Source of the DNA: Ornithodoros turicata
Taxonomy: Eukaryota > Arthropoda > Arachnida > Ixodida > Argasidae
Length of the DNA: 64,000 nt
Direction: 5' to 3'
Assembly: GCF_037126465.1 (NCBI RefSeq)
Contig: NC_088201.1
Location: forward strand, 8,933,001-8,997,000
The translations under genes and the position numbers were made by a program. Shown one piece after another: positions 44,153 through 54,287 of the stretch. Positions within the stretch are counted from its first letter, which is position 1. Every line of letters begins with the position of its first letter. The notes beneath the pieces are model-generated. The model was not told the origin of the DNA, did not search any database, and worked only from the letters and a program-made list of their open reading frames with translations.

Positions 44153-45060
44153 TACCCCTGTCAGACGTACTAATTTAGTGTCACTTTCAGCGAGTACACT
44201 TGCAATAAGTGTCATTCTTTACGAGTCACACGGCATCTTTTAGTTACACTAGATGCAAAGTACACTTACGATGAAGTGAGTTCGCCAAACTCACTTCACT
44301 TTGCCTGCAACAATCAAGTACGTAGCCTCCACGGCAGGAATTGCGTAACAAATGCTTATTTTTGGGAAAGGAAAGAAACAACCCAACCGGAATTTATATT
44401 TGGACAAGTTTGTTAAGACAGCGCTGATTTATATAAGAAAGACGTAAGGATTTTTTGGCGTGATTTACCGGTACTCTCGTTCACAGACTGCCCAGTAGAG
44501 TTCATAATCCACTTCGCGGCAGCCATATTTGTTGACATTGCACGGTGGTTAAGTGTTTCCGGCGAAATCGCGAAATACCCGCAGTGAAGTACTGAATAAC
44601 GGAAGACAAAAAAGACAGGGCGTCATGGTCTGAGATAGAAACCCATGCTATCAGAACATGGGAGGACCAAGCGAAACGCGAAAGTGTACGCTGACATCGC
44701 GGGTCAGTTGCACGCGCAAGACATAGTAAAGACCACCAAAGAGGTGAAGAAGAAGATTGAAAATTTGTCAAATAAATATACTTGTGTTGGTTCCCAACAA
44801 TTATATTTATGACATTAAATCGACTTCAACTGCGAAGAAAATCTTTATGAAATGTTTCTAGACATAAGAAAAACGATTTTACCGAGAAAGTATGGTGCAC
44901 TCCCCGATGTTTGGTGGGAGTTCAAGCTCGCCCATCGTCATCACCATGACTGCTTAGTGACACTTACTTAGACAGTGTAGCGGAGCGTAGTGAAAGTGAC
45001 ATTACGGGACGGAGTGCACTTCAACTAAGTGACACTAAATTAGTACGTCTGACAGGGGTA
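44153..45060. mobile_element. PIF/Harbinger-type element with Myb/SANT relic
   Basis: 908 bp with TAA target duplication (44150-44152 and 45061-45063) and nearly perfect terminal inverted repeats of about 33 bp beginning TACCCCTGTCAGACGTACTA. Between the ends lies a decayed coding region (44626-44781). The 3-bp TAA/TTA duplication and the Myb/SANT relic independently point to PIF/Harbinger, which carry a transposase and a Myb-like partner gene (established). No transposase remnant seen. Confidence 0.93.
44626..44781 (+). pseudogene. Myb/SANT-like DNA-binding protein relic
   Basis: Frame 1 reads WSEIETHAIRTWEDQAKRES and hits a stop. A one-base shift restores ADIAGQLHAQDIVKTTKEV and KKKIENLSNKY. 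The pattern (W at the start, ETxxxIRxW, then IAxxL, V+TxxxVKKKIENLxxKY) is that of Myb/SANT-like domains that accompany Harbinger transposases and help them enter the nucleus and bind ends. Further traces (PDVWWEFKLAHR) follow at about 44905-44940. One frameshift and missing ends make it a pseudogene. Confidence 0.75.
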
Positions 45061-45073
45061 TAAGTCCTCCACG

Positions 45074-45237
45074 ATAGACAAGCATGAGCGATGGGCAAGA
45101 CACGTAAACAAACACAACACGAACAAATTTGAGCCTTCGTGTTGTGTTTGTTTACGTGTGTGTTTTGTGTCTTGCCCATCGTTCAGTCTTGCCTGTTATG
45201 GAGTTTATCCAGCAGCTAGCCCGCATCTACGCCACTC
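45074..45237 (+). mobile_element. Snap-back insertion with perfect 13-bp target duplication
   Basis: Flanked by exact TAAGTCCTCCACG (45061-45073 and 45238-45250). Hairpin arms 45090-45122 and 45136-45180 share GATGGGCAAGACAC and GTAAACAAACACAACACGAA (right arm has a 10-base addition). An unpaired tail contains CCAGCAGCTAGCCCGCATC. The duplicated target begins with the TAA of the neighbouring Harbinger element, so this insertion came later. Confidence 0.88.
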
Positions 45238-45659
45238 TAAGTCCTCCACGTTGAAACTCAAGTTATTTATCTTCGTCGAAAGACCTCGTTTGATGCACTT
45301 TTGTGAGGGCTTGCCCATCTGCATAGCATTTGGAACAACAACAGTGAAGATCCAAGTTCCGAATCGGATTTCCGGTGTACGAACACTGGAAACCGTAACA
45401 TATCGTTTTTAGAAGATTTCTAGTGTGTGTCTTCGACTGCCAAGGGTCTTCTTCCAGCCTGCCTAATAAAAAAGAAAACGTAATAGGCGCAACTGGGTCA
45501 ATTAAGGAATAGAAACCTGAATTTCGTACGGAAGACATATCGCTGTCCGCGACACAGGCCCCCGCAAGCCTTTGCGCAAAGGGATAATATTTCATGAGAT
45601 GTTTCGTAGGAAGCGTACTACAGGATGTTTTTTTGTTTCATGCGTTACACATTTATATT

Positions 45660-45835
45660 AAAAAGGTACGAGCGTATCTTTAAATAATTATTATTGATTA
45701 AAGATTAATAATTAATATTAATTATTATTAATATATATATAAATATATATAAATATTAATTATTATTAAAATATTATATACAAATAATTAATAACAATAA
45801 TATATATTGTAATTATTGATTAACTAAATCACGTT
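45660..45835. repeat. AT-only island
   Basis: Almost pure A/T with nested palindromes such as TTAATAATTAATATTAATTA. Candidate cruciform or fragile region. Confidence 0.85.
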
Positions 45836-45840
45836 TGGTT

Positions 45841-45971
45841 GTCAGCCCAGGACGCACACTAACCCCCTGTCCCCCACTCCTTCCTGCTGTCCTCTCTCCA
45901 TCTGTCCACGTCTGTACGCCGCTCATAGCCACAGTTGCTTCGCGGCGCTAACACGGAATTAAAAAAAAAAA
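45841..45971 (+). mobile_element. 5'-truncated SINE (family A) 3' half
   Basis: GTCAGCCCAGGACGCACACT, CCCACTCCTTCCTGCTGTCC and GCGGCGCTAACACGGAATTA with oligo-A. Flanks GTTTGGTT and TTTTGGTT may be the duplication. Confidence 0.85.
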
Positions 45972-46408
45972 CTTTTGGTTTGGGGCTTTTGCGCAAAAGT
46001 AGGGCAGCCGAATGGGAGACAATCATCGTTGAAAACCATCTTATTTTTAAAAACTCCTGAAACGAGCCCGTGCGTTGGAATAAGTTCCTCGCCGAATTTT
46101 GCTTTGCAAATGCGCTGAAACCACGCACACCCGTAGCGCGCAGCGGTAGGGAGGATAGCGCTCCTTCCACGCCAGAGGGCCACGTGATGTGGAGCGATGG
46201 AGATGATTGGAGTAGACGCTGATATTCTGGCCAGATCAATCGCTTTGCGGCCCAAATAAGCCACCGGCGGTGAAGGTCACGCTCTCCTGAGGCGCGCGGG
46301 TGCGGTTTCGGGTTATTTGCGTATTCAAAATTCGTCTATTTATATTTCAACGCATTGGTTCGTATGGTTCGTGTTCGTAATTCGTACGGTTTTCAACGAG
46401 CATTGCGT

Positions 46409-46760
46409 CCCATTCTGCTAGCACACTTTTGTCCGAGATCTCCAAATTAAAGCGTCGATAATTAATTTTTAGGTCATTAGTCATCTAGGAATTACACACT
46501 CGCTTCCGGAGGATGTCCGGAGTGATGCCTATGCATCACTTTGAAGTCCTCAACTTCCCTCCCCCACTTTCCTTTTTTATTTTTGGCTATAGTCGTGACG
46601 ATGCCCGCTTGAGTGCGGCCACCAACGGCAAGCTACCTTGACACCCCCCCGGAGGATGTCCGCCTGGTCGTGTAACTGAAATGGAAAAACGGCATCCATG
46701 CTTCTCTCATAGCTTTTTTTTTTTAATAAAAAAATCTGTAACGAATAAAAAAGACACCGC
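46409..46760. repeat. Unclassified dispersed repeat, copy 1
   Basis: Shares CATTCTGCT, CACACTTTTG, GGAGGATGTCCG, TAACTGAAATG, TCTCATA and a TAATAAAAAAAT-rich end with 54720-54925, in the same order. It is interrupted by the insertion at 46520-46648. Confidence 0.65.
46520..46648 (+). mobile_element. Truncated LINE 3' end with 14-bp target duplication
   Basis: Flanked by exact CCGGAGGATGTCCG (46506-46519 and 46649-46662). The insert carries GGCTATAGTCGTGACGATGC and a GCGGCC/GGCAAGC block, which is the 3' end of the LINE family at 48463-49965 (there TATAGTCGTGACGACGCCC) and of 63556-63690. Confidence 0.88.
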
Positions 46761-47449
46761 GCATAATACTAACGCGAGAGTAGGAGCGTTCACAGGAATG
46801 CGCCGACGACACCAGCGCCCGGATGAAACAAAATATCATCGGCCCGAATCAATGCACTTTAAAAATGCAGGGCACCGGAAGCCCTAGCATTCGTTCAGTT
46901 ACCTGCACGCGTGTAGTGAAATACGAGAGAGATTGCGAAAACTCTACCAGTTATTCCATGCTCGGCAAGTACGTGCTCCGAGTGAATGAATAAATTGAAA
47001 TGGTTGAATGTACTGTGCACCTGTAAAACATTGCGTTATAACGGCTGTCAGGTACAGCACAGATACACTGTTACGCTTTTGTACTGGAATCGTACGGGCG
47101 GCCTTTAAGAAAAGCAGGACGGTCACGTCAGTCATTTATGATTATGCATTAATGGTATCTTACAAAGCCGTATCTTAGCAGTTATTTTGGATCACATAAC
47201 ATAGGCGTAATCTAGATAAACAAGCAAACTGAAGGACATCGACTTTCATGAACCGGAAATCGAAGAGTGGCCAGCAAGAAGAGCCTCCGTGAGGGACTAA
47301 GCAGCTATAATGCACTTTGGACGTAGACTAATGCGTGAAACGTTTGTTTAATGTCTCTCCAACAACTACTACTACGAGAGTGAGAAACAGAAAAGCGAAT
47401 AAAGTTAAATCACTGCAACGGCAATAATAATAATGCACTGTGGTACAGT

Positions 47450-47668
47450 CTGTGGACTAATTTTGTCCACCTGAACTTTCTTTAACGTGCGCTGAAATCT
47501 CAATATACGGCACGCCGTATTCAACGCCCCTCGCGGAAGACGGGGTGTCAAAGCAACTGGTACCCAGCTGGTACCCTGCCACTAAGTGGTCGGCGTTCTC
47601 GGTCGTGTGCGAACCCGCAACCTTGGTATCAATCGTACATGCTACCAACTGAGCCACCGAGGCCGGTA
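47450..47668 (-). mobile_element. tRNA-derived SINE (family D)
   Basis: On the minus strand: GGCCTCGGTGGCTCAGTTGG (box A), GGTTGCGGGTTCGCACACG (box B), a CCGACCACTTAGTGGCAGGG middle, and a 3' end with GCGCACGTTAAAGAAAGTTC then AGGTGGACAAAATTAGTCC. A partial relative lies at 57830-57985. Confidence 0.8.
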
Positions 47669-47932
47669 CACTACAATAGTATTCGTTCTTTCCTTTCCCC
47701 TCTGTCATCGTCATGATGTAGAGATGTTGCCTTTTCCGGCGACCGATCTGAGTATACCTTAATAGCTCTTTAAACGCTTACATCTGTAGGATAGGTGTAA
47801 CTAATTCAGGTTGGAGGATTTTTCTTCGTTAGGGCTTCTAGCTAGGCTAAACTAAGGTTTAAGCCACTCCTTCGGGCTGCACGAGATACGGGGTCGAGAT
47901 ACGTACAGAGAGAGATACGTAGAGAGGGCGTA

Positions 47933-48258
47933 CAGGTTGGGACAAAAGTTTACGGAACACGCGAGCGACGTACTTTTTCTTCGGTGCGACGCCCTAGCGG
48001 CTGTCGGAAGCGGGGCAGTTCACTGTTTCGGAGGGGTGGATAGATGCGCAGTTAGCGACACACAGTAGTCGCTCCAGTGTCGCTTCGGTGTGCCTGGGAG
48101 GTAGGAGTTACCGCTGTGTGTCGCTCACCAGCACACCCTTCCCAGACCCTTCCATCCCTCCGAAACAGTAAACACACCCGCTTCCGGCTGCCGCTAGGGT
48201 GTCGCACCGAAGAAAAAGAACCTCGCTCGCGTGTTCCGTAAACTTTTGTCCCAACCTG
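47933..48258. mobile_element. Tc1/mariner-type MITE
   Basis: 326 bp between TA duplications (47931-47932 and 48259-48260). Terminal inverted repeats exceed 100 bp, starting CAGGTTGGGACAAAAGTTTA with about 85-90 percent identity, so most of the element can fold on itself. No transposase. TA duplication and the CAGGTTGG-type end fit mariner (established traits). Confidence 0.92.
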
Positions 48259-48299
48259 TACATACTTAAAAAAGAGAGTGTGTGTGTGGGGGGGGGGGG

Positions 48300-48462
48300 G
48301 GGGGGTAGTGGCAGGACCGGCTCGCCATAGTTGGCCACACAGGAATGGGCGTCGTCACGACTATAGGCAAAAAAAAAAGAAAGAAAAAAGACGGATGGAA
48401 GATAGAGCATGAAGGGTGGAGATGCGTAGAGGGTGCATGAGCTCGCCGGGGAGAGCAAGGTG
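48300..48462 (-). repeat. 3' untranslated end of the LINE at 48463-49965
   Basis: Minus-strand continuation after the stop: CTCATGCACCCTCTACGC, a T-rich tract, then TATAGTCGTGACGACGCCCA and a C-run tail near 48300. Same terminus as 46520-46648 and 63556-63690. Confidence 0.7.
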
Positions 48463-49965
48463 TTAAATGGGTCGTTGAGCAAGACCTGCCTTCTGCAGAA
48501 AGAGAATAAGGTTCGTTGCTTGAGCGGAACGTTCGACAGAAGAACCACCGGGGTAGAGGATGTCAGCTAGCGTGCAGAGCTGGAGCGAGGGAGATGGGCT
48601 TCGCGCGCACAATGGTATGCTCGGCAGTCTCGCAGGATGTGCTCGATTCTTTCAGGTTGTTGACAGTGACCACAGCAAGGCGTCACCCCTAGAGCTGATC
48701 TTGAATAGTTTAGAGTTGGTGAAAGCAGGTCCAGTGCGGAGCCTATGGGGCATGGTCTGTATGCCTCGAGGAAGGTTTTTCGTGGGAAGAAGGGGGCGAT
48801 GATGGTGCATGATGTCCCTCATCCCAGAGTGGCGCAGTTCAACAAGCAGCTGAACGGCCATTTGCCTGTCAGTGTCGTCCAGAGTTGGCGAACTATTGCT
48901 GGAGCCCAGGTGTGTCGAGGACGCCATCTGATCCGCCCTTTCGTTGCCGCCGATACAGACGTGGGACGGGATCCACTGGAAGACGATATCGCCTCCGTTT
49001 TTGTTTATGCTGAGCGCACGATCTTCCGATGCTTCGCGCTAAGATGTTGTCACACATCGGGTTCATCACGTCCCATAGGGCGCTTCTCGAGTCTGTGAGT
49101 AGGACTGCCCTGGCGTACCCCGAGCACCGGTATCGCAGCAGCTGCGTGCAGGAGAGCCAGGAGTTCAGCAGTCGTAGAGGGTATCGGGTAACGCGATGCT
49201 CTCCCTTGCTAGGCCACGTTCACTGATTGGATGTAGAACGCACAAGTAGCACTTTTGGTACGGCCGTCAATAGAGCCATCAGTGAATACTAGAGTATGTG
49301 AGTGGTAGAGGTCATTTATAAGGTTGTCAGCCGTGCGACCAGAGGGTTACACTCTCTCTTTTTATGAATGCCTGGAATGTATAGCGTTATACGAGGTACA
49401 AACTCCCGCCATGGCGCCAAAGGTAATCCAGCAGGATGTTGAGGCGATCTTTCACTGTGGGACAGGGCGCTAGTAGCGTATTCGGTGGCCAAGCGGCCGA
49501 GGGACGTGTCTGACCTGCTTACGAGGGCAGAGAAAAGAGAGTGCTTGCTTCCGGACGTGGCCAAGTTGTCTAAGTACCGGAGCCCCGTAAGCTCGGAATG
49601 GATACCAACGGGCTTTTCCTTGGCTTCCAGGTAAGTCTTCCAGAGAAGATTCCAGAGGAGCTAGGCATTCCAAGCACCGTTCTTATTCCTGCCCGATGGA
49701 GACTCTTAAGAGCCTGCCATTGTGTAGGTCCCAGATCTACGTACGGTGACACGTACAGGATACGCGAGAGAATGAGGGATCTGTGCAACGTGAGGAGCGA
49801 ACGTGAACTGCAGCCCCATGACTTATGCCAGTGATCCTTTGGAGTAAATTAAGAGTCTTCTTGCCTTTATCACACATCGTCACAAAAAGGCGTACGCCCA
49901 GCGCTTTCCACAAATCAAAAGTGATAGAGGTATGACTCTGTACAATGGTTCGCCTTCAGCGTGCT
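48463..49965 (-). pseudogene. RNase H-bearing LINE ORF2: RT thumb, RNase H, zinc-knuckle
   Basis: The best-preserved LINE here. From 49965 downward the frames give CDKGKKTLNLLQRITGIS, then SLILSRILYVSPYVDLG and HRAGIRTVLGMP (thumb region of the reverse transcriptase). RNase H follows with all four catalytic acidic residues visible across frames: LVFTDGSIDG (about 49290), TTAELLALLHAAA, VLLTDSRSAL and WIPSHVCIGGNERAD. The C-terminal knuckle is CCGHCQQPERIEHILRDC (about 48680-48630). The protein ends LILFLQKAGLAQRPI with a stop at 48463-48465. At least four frameshifts or stops are present. The RT palm (YADD region) and endonuclease are lost by 5' truncation. Domain order matches the I/R1 supergroup (inferred). 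Confidence 0.92.
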
Positions 49966-50010
49966 ATGTGGTGAAGCTTTGTTTTAAGAGTGTACTTTCG
50001 AACCAGAAAG

Positions 50011-50291
50011 ACCAGCTCCCGTGGCATAGTGGTTAAGATGATCGCTTTCCACGCCGAGACTGGGAGGTGACACGGGTTCGAATCCTGTCACCGGCTGTGC
50101 TGTCTGAGGTTTTCCCTGGGTTTTCCGAAGACTTTCCCGACGAATGTCGGCACAGTTCCCCCTAAAGTCGGCCCAGGACGCACACTAACCCCACCCACCC
50201 CTGTCCCCCACTCCTCCCTGCTGTCCTCTCTCCATCTGTCCACGTCTGTACGCCGCTTATTACGGCGCTAACACGGAATTAAAAAAAAATT
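50011..50291 (+). mobile_element. tRNA-derived SINE (family A), reference copy
   Basis: Exact 10-bp duplication AACCAGAAAG (50001-50010 and 50292-50301). Head: AGCTCCCGTGGCATAGTGGT (box A) and ACGGGTTCGAATCCTGT (box B), 45 bases apart. Body: TGTCTGAGGTTTTCCC, CGAATGTCGGCACAGTTCCC, CAGGACGCACACTAACCCC, CTGTCCTCTCTCCATCTGTC, GGCGCTAACACGGAATT, then A9. Transcribed by RNA polymerase III from the internal boxes (established for such SINEs). Confidence 0.95.
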
Positions 50292-50508
50292 AACCAGAAA
50301 GCAGGAAAAGTAAAAACGAAAGGAACATCCTCGTAAGTTTAAAAATGTCTATCAATAAGTACTCCTTACACTCCAGATATAATGATACTCCGTCTCGCTA
50401 GTGCTGTCCTCGTTTTCCTCTGCCTCCGTGAACTCCTTGCTTTCCTCAACTACATTTGAATTTTGTCCCAGAACTTGCCTGGTACTTAGAAAACAATTCT
50501 TGCCTCGG

Positions 50509-50572
50509 TTTAAATCCCTTTTTTTTTCTCTCTCTCTCTCTCTTTTTTTTTTTTCTATCACATCACATCACA
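50509..50572 (+). mobile_element. Truncated SINE (family B) tail with 11-bp duplication
   Basis: 64 bp between exact TCTTGCCTCGG copies (50498-50508 and 50573-50583). The insert is TTTAAATCCC, a T/CT tract, and CTATCACATCACATCACA. Confidence 0.88.
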
Positions 50573-50583
50573 TCTTGCCTCGG

Positions 50584-51536
50584 CTGCTCTATAGCGCAAA
50601 GGATGCGCTGTACAGTTTCGATCTTCGGCATTGTCATGAACAGCGTGCTTCGCGAAAAGAATGATGATAAAGGTTCCAAAAGAGACGCCCCGTAAAGTGA
50701 CTCCGCAAACATCTATTCCGTTGCCGATCCCATCTCGAGGAAGCCCTTTAGGCAGGCGAGCACCTGAAAACAGTTTTTTGTTGTCGTTCTCCCATAGCGT
50801 TCCCTTGAGCGGGAAATCGCTAAAAGAATAAGTCGTCGAAATACGAAAGAGAGAGGGAAAAGGGAGAGGGGGTGACAAAGCGAAAGATGCTCCAACCATT
50901 TCCCGGTTCACGAAGGGGAAAAACGTATTTGCGCATCCAGGATCGACATGGAAAGAGCACTTTCTTAGCTCTGAAAACAGTGCGAGTGTCAGACGAGAAC
51001 AAAGGCAATCTTGGTGCAGTCCACGGACGCGGAACGGAGCGCTGAGGGACAAGAAGTGGAAATGTTGGCTCCTCAATAGCCGGGAAACTATGCGCAGAAT
51101 TTCATAAAACCTCATGCTCGCCCAAGACGGGGGTCATTAACATTCTTTCTGGTGGAGCAATGTGATATAGCAGTGGCTAATGTTTCTTAGGAAAAACAAT
51201 TCGTTATATAGGAGCACGGATGGAATGAATGGAACAGTATTGCGCGTCCATAGCGAATTCTTTAACAACAGAACAGGTTCCAGGGACTGAGTCGGATACT
51301 TTACGGAATCTTGATTCAGCCAATATGGGATTTCAGAATCTTTCTCACGTTACTTCCTTTGTGGGCGGCAAGTCATTTTAACGTGCCGCATTTGGGGTAT
51401 ATTGAACACCAAGGTGTAGAGTTGCAAGGTCCTACTGAAAGAACGTCAGAATTTTTTAAAAATCATCTAAGGGATCCCGATGTTTCGCGGAGCTACAGGC
51501 TTCTACAGCTACTACCTATGGAACGCTTGCGACATT
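50584..51536. other. Unassigned stretch with long minus-strand open frame
   Basis: An open frame of up to 185 codons on the minus strand (51115-50558) runs through the SINE insertion at 50509, so its 3' end is secondary. A possible acceptor (CTGTTTTCAG) lies at about 50770 in front of sequence that is open in two registers. No domain recognised. Confidence 0.3.
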
Positions 51537-51703
51537 AGTGAGTTTTAGTATAGCGCACGCATTCGCCTTTGCGTACGCAGGAAACAGCGTTCGTGGATCT
51601 GCACACGCGCAAGACATAAACAGAGCTCTGCGCATTGCGCAGAACCACCACGCTAATCCTTACGTACGCAAAGGTGACAGCGTACGATAGACTAAAACAC
51701 ACA
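51537..51703. mobile_element. Small inverted-repeat element
   Basis: Arms of about 45 bp: GTGAGTTTTAGTATAGCG ... CACCTTTGCGTACG-type sequence at 51538-51583, inverted at 51655-51703. A 3-bp ATT could flank it. Superfamily uncertain. Confidence 0.5.
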
Positions 51704-53616
51704 ATTTAGGCCGAAACACATGGAACGTTTTTCGAACGTTCTCAGGCGCGCGTGCGCGCTCTGCGTGCGCGTGACCTCGAAAAAAACAGTTTTTCAACGC
51801 GCACAGAGGGTGAACGCCGGAATCTGTCGACCACAGATATTCGCGCGCGTCTGGCCGGGTTTTCCGAGGAGTTGACAGCACGATGGCCACCGTGCGGTAG
51901 ACAAGGTTGCGTATGAGTAGCTCACATAAATGAACACAGAAACCTTAGGAAAGAAGAGCATCGGCACATTCTCACAGAGATTTGTGGTCGACCAATGCAG
52001 CAACAGTGGCGCGCGTCACACGCTCTGTGCTCGTCCCATTAGTTTCGGGTGGTCGTCTCGCGGGCGTTTCTTCGCCGCGCGTGCAAGGCCATGGCGTGCG
52101 CGCGACGGTTTCACGCTGGGAAAACCTGCCATGCGTTTCGGGCTTTACCGAGTTTACCTAACGCACGATTCCTCTACTTGCCTAGGATTATCTGTGAGAC
52201 AACTATCACGCCACGGTTGCCAACCACAGGTCATCTAGCACAACCAGGGATATCTGCAACCAACAAAGCGAGAGAAAAAAAAATAAACGAACAGCAACAT
52301 CGTCCGCGTAACAGCGCATCACCAGGGAAGTGTAACAGGTATATTTTCATTAATGGTTCCATTTTCGTTACTGCAATAATTTCGTATCAGTCATTCATTC
52401 CTGACACCAGCCTTTTCATCTCGTTTCCGCTACGTTTCCGTTACTGTTTCCAATAACTGAACGGCTATTACACCCCTTTCAACTCTGTCAGCACCGCCTT
52501 TTGAATAAGTCCTGCTTCAGTGTCACGCGTACACAGCACACAATCTATTTAGCTTCGGTGACATCCGTACACCTTTCAGGATTTAAAGACTTCTGTACAA
52601 ACGTGTTTCCCTCCTGCTGAGACTCTGAGTCCAGCTACTCCAGATGAGCTTAACTAAACCTTCTCCCAAGGTTGCACCCATAAGCGGACACTATCAATAG
52701 TAAACATTATTGCCATGTAACATGCTGTAGCATCCCGTTCTGATTTGAAAGATGGCAGTTGCCGGCTGGCAGTCATTGAGTGCCGGTGGTGGTCCCGTTC
52801 TAATTTCGTTTCTGAAAAAGGGTTTTTTCAAAGACCGTCGAATGCCTCTCAGTGCTCCCCACGAAACCCTAGCTACTCCATTGATCAACCTGGCAAGCGA
52901 TTGGAAACGTCGACATTAAAAGCTTCTTTAGGGAACCTTTCCCCCTCGATGTGTACGTGCAAATTCCGGGTCGTTGCGTTCTCAAGGAACCCTTCATTTG
53001 CCTCCACTTCGGTAGGGTGACTCCACATCGGTTTCAAAGCCAGCGCAGCTTAGGTAAGTATCTTCGCGTGATCTGTTCCGTCTGATTCAGGGTTGATATT
53101 GAGAGAAAGAACCGCTATTCGCCCCAGAGCTGAAAAGCTTCTAAGACCCTCTCTGTTCACGGGCAGACACCATTTACATCTAACTAGATGGAAGAGGAGA
53201 TATCGGTTCAGTAACAAAAAATAACCCGGGTCTGCAGTCCATGGGCGACCCCCCACTGAGGAACGTCACCATCGCGACATGCACTCTGGATGGAGTGAAC
53301 CGAAGGGGCTGAACGCTGCACAACACGCTGCTTTCGAGTTGCTTAGATGTCAACGGAATACATAATGCACTTGCGGAGGCCTTTTTATAATAAGCACAAA
53401 AGTGTTCAATCTTCAGGAAGCCTGTCAAGGCACTGTCAACGTGGCGTCGTCGGCGTGATCATTATAAGCAGAGTGCTGAGCGCAGATTACATTGCTGAGT
53501 GCAGATCGTGTTTCCAAGCACTGCTTTTTTTTTTTTACGTTTCCTATGGATCACCAAACAGCTCGGTCTCATACTTTGCCGATTCGGTTTACCGTTCTTA
53601 TCAGGGCGCGCTATTT
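51704..53616. other. Unassigned stretch
   Basis: CG-rich, CGCGCG-containing sequence at 51710-52100. No gene, SINE or LINE signature recognised. Confidence 0.4.
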
Positions 53617-53787
53617 TCACCGTTCACGGATATGCCAACAATGAAGGAACACGGCAGACCTGAGTAAATCTGCTTGTACAGTCTAGTATGTAAGAGAGAA
53701 AAGCGAAATTGCGATAACCTGCTGAAGCCGTGATCCTTGTCTCTAACGAACCTGCCCACGACACATACACTTACAGACACACTTACC

Positions 53788-53803
53788 CCCCCCCCCCCCC
53801 CTC
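53788..53803. repeat. Poly(C) tract
   Basis: A run of about 15-16 C after ACACACTTA, within the inferred intron of the candidate secreted gene. Confidence 0.85.
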
Positions 53804-53966
53804 CGCGTTGGTTGAACAGCGGAGATTCATTACAGAGAAATGGCTTCCAACTGGCTGGAAACGGCTGGAAACAGGCAGTGGCTTTACAATATTGATTGGG
53901 GTGCACAGCATCGGTTCGCTTCGGAAGCTGAGCTCTACCTAAGCAGAGCTATCCCCTTCGACGTAC

Positions 53967-54287
53967 CTTAATTCGAAGGATTTTGACCAGAGGAGTGTAT
54001 TCACACGCTGCGCTCAAAAAGTCATCATGCGTTACGATCCGGTGCTCCGAAAAGCATGATGTTCGGCCATTCTTTCCGACGGCATAGCTCGTGAATATCA
54101 CTGTCTCATTATCATGAATTTGAGTGAATTCGGCACGCTCTTCATGTTGGTGGGATAAAACAGTGACGTTTACTTGGCAAATTTCCGAGTTCAGTTCGCA
54201 AATATTTGCATAATTAAACTTACGATACATGACATTCACATCAGGAGGTTGCAAAAACATAATAAGAACAAATGCGGTGGACCGCAT
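53967..54287 (-). CDS. Candidate first exon of a secreted or ectodomain protein
   Basis: A minus-strand frame from ATG at 54287 runs 107 codons to exactly 53967, where AATTAAG is followed by GTACGT, a near-perfect splice donor in phase 0. The product begins MRSTAFVLIMFLQPP, a short hydrophobic start that could be a signal peptide. It has two N-glycosylation sequons (NVT and NET), cysteines in CELNSEIC and in CFSEHRIVTHDDFLSAAC, and ends TPLVKILRIK. This fits an extracellular protein with two disulphides. I do not recognise the family. On the same strand a pyrimidine tract ending ACTAG at 53683 would join in phase to 20 further codons and a stop at 53617-53619, giving a small two-exon gene. 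The splice is inferred, not shown. It could also be a lineage-specific or decayed gene. Confidence 0.45.

Noticed and set aside
50558..51115. 185-codon minus-strand frame, possible gene
   Set aside because: Its 3' part overlaps the SINE insertion flank at 50573 and shows no family; a CTGTTTTCAG acceptor at about 50770 was noted but no supported exon follows.
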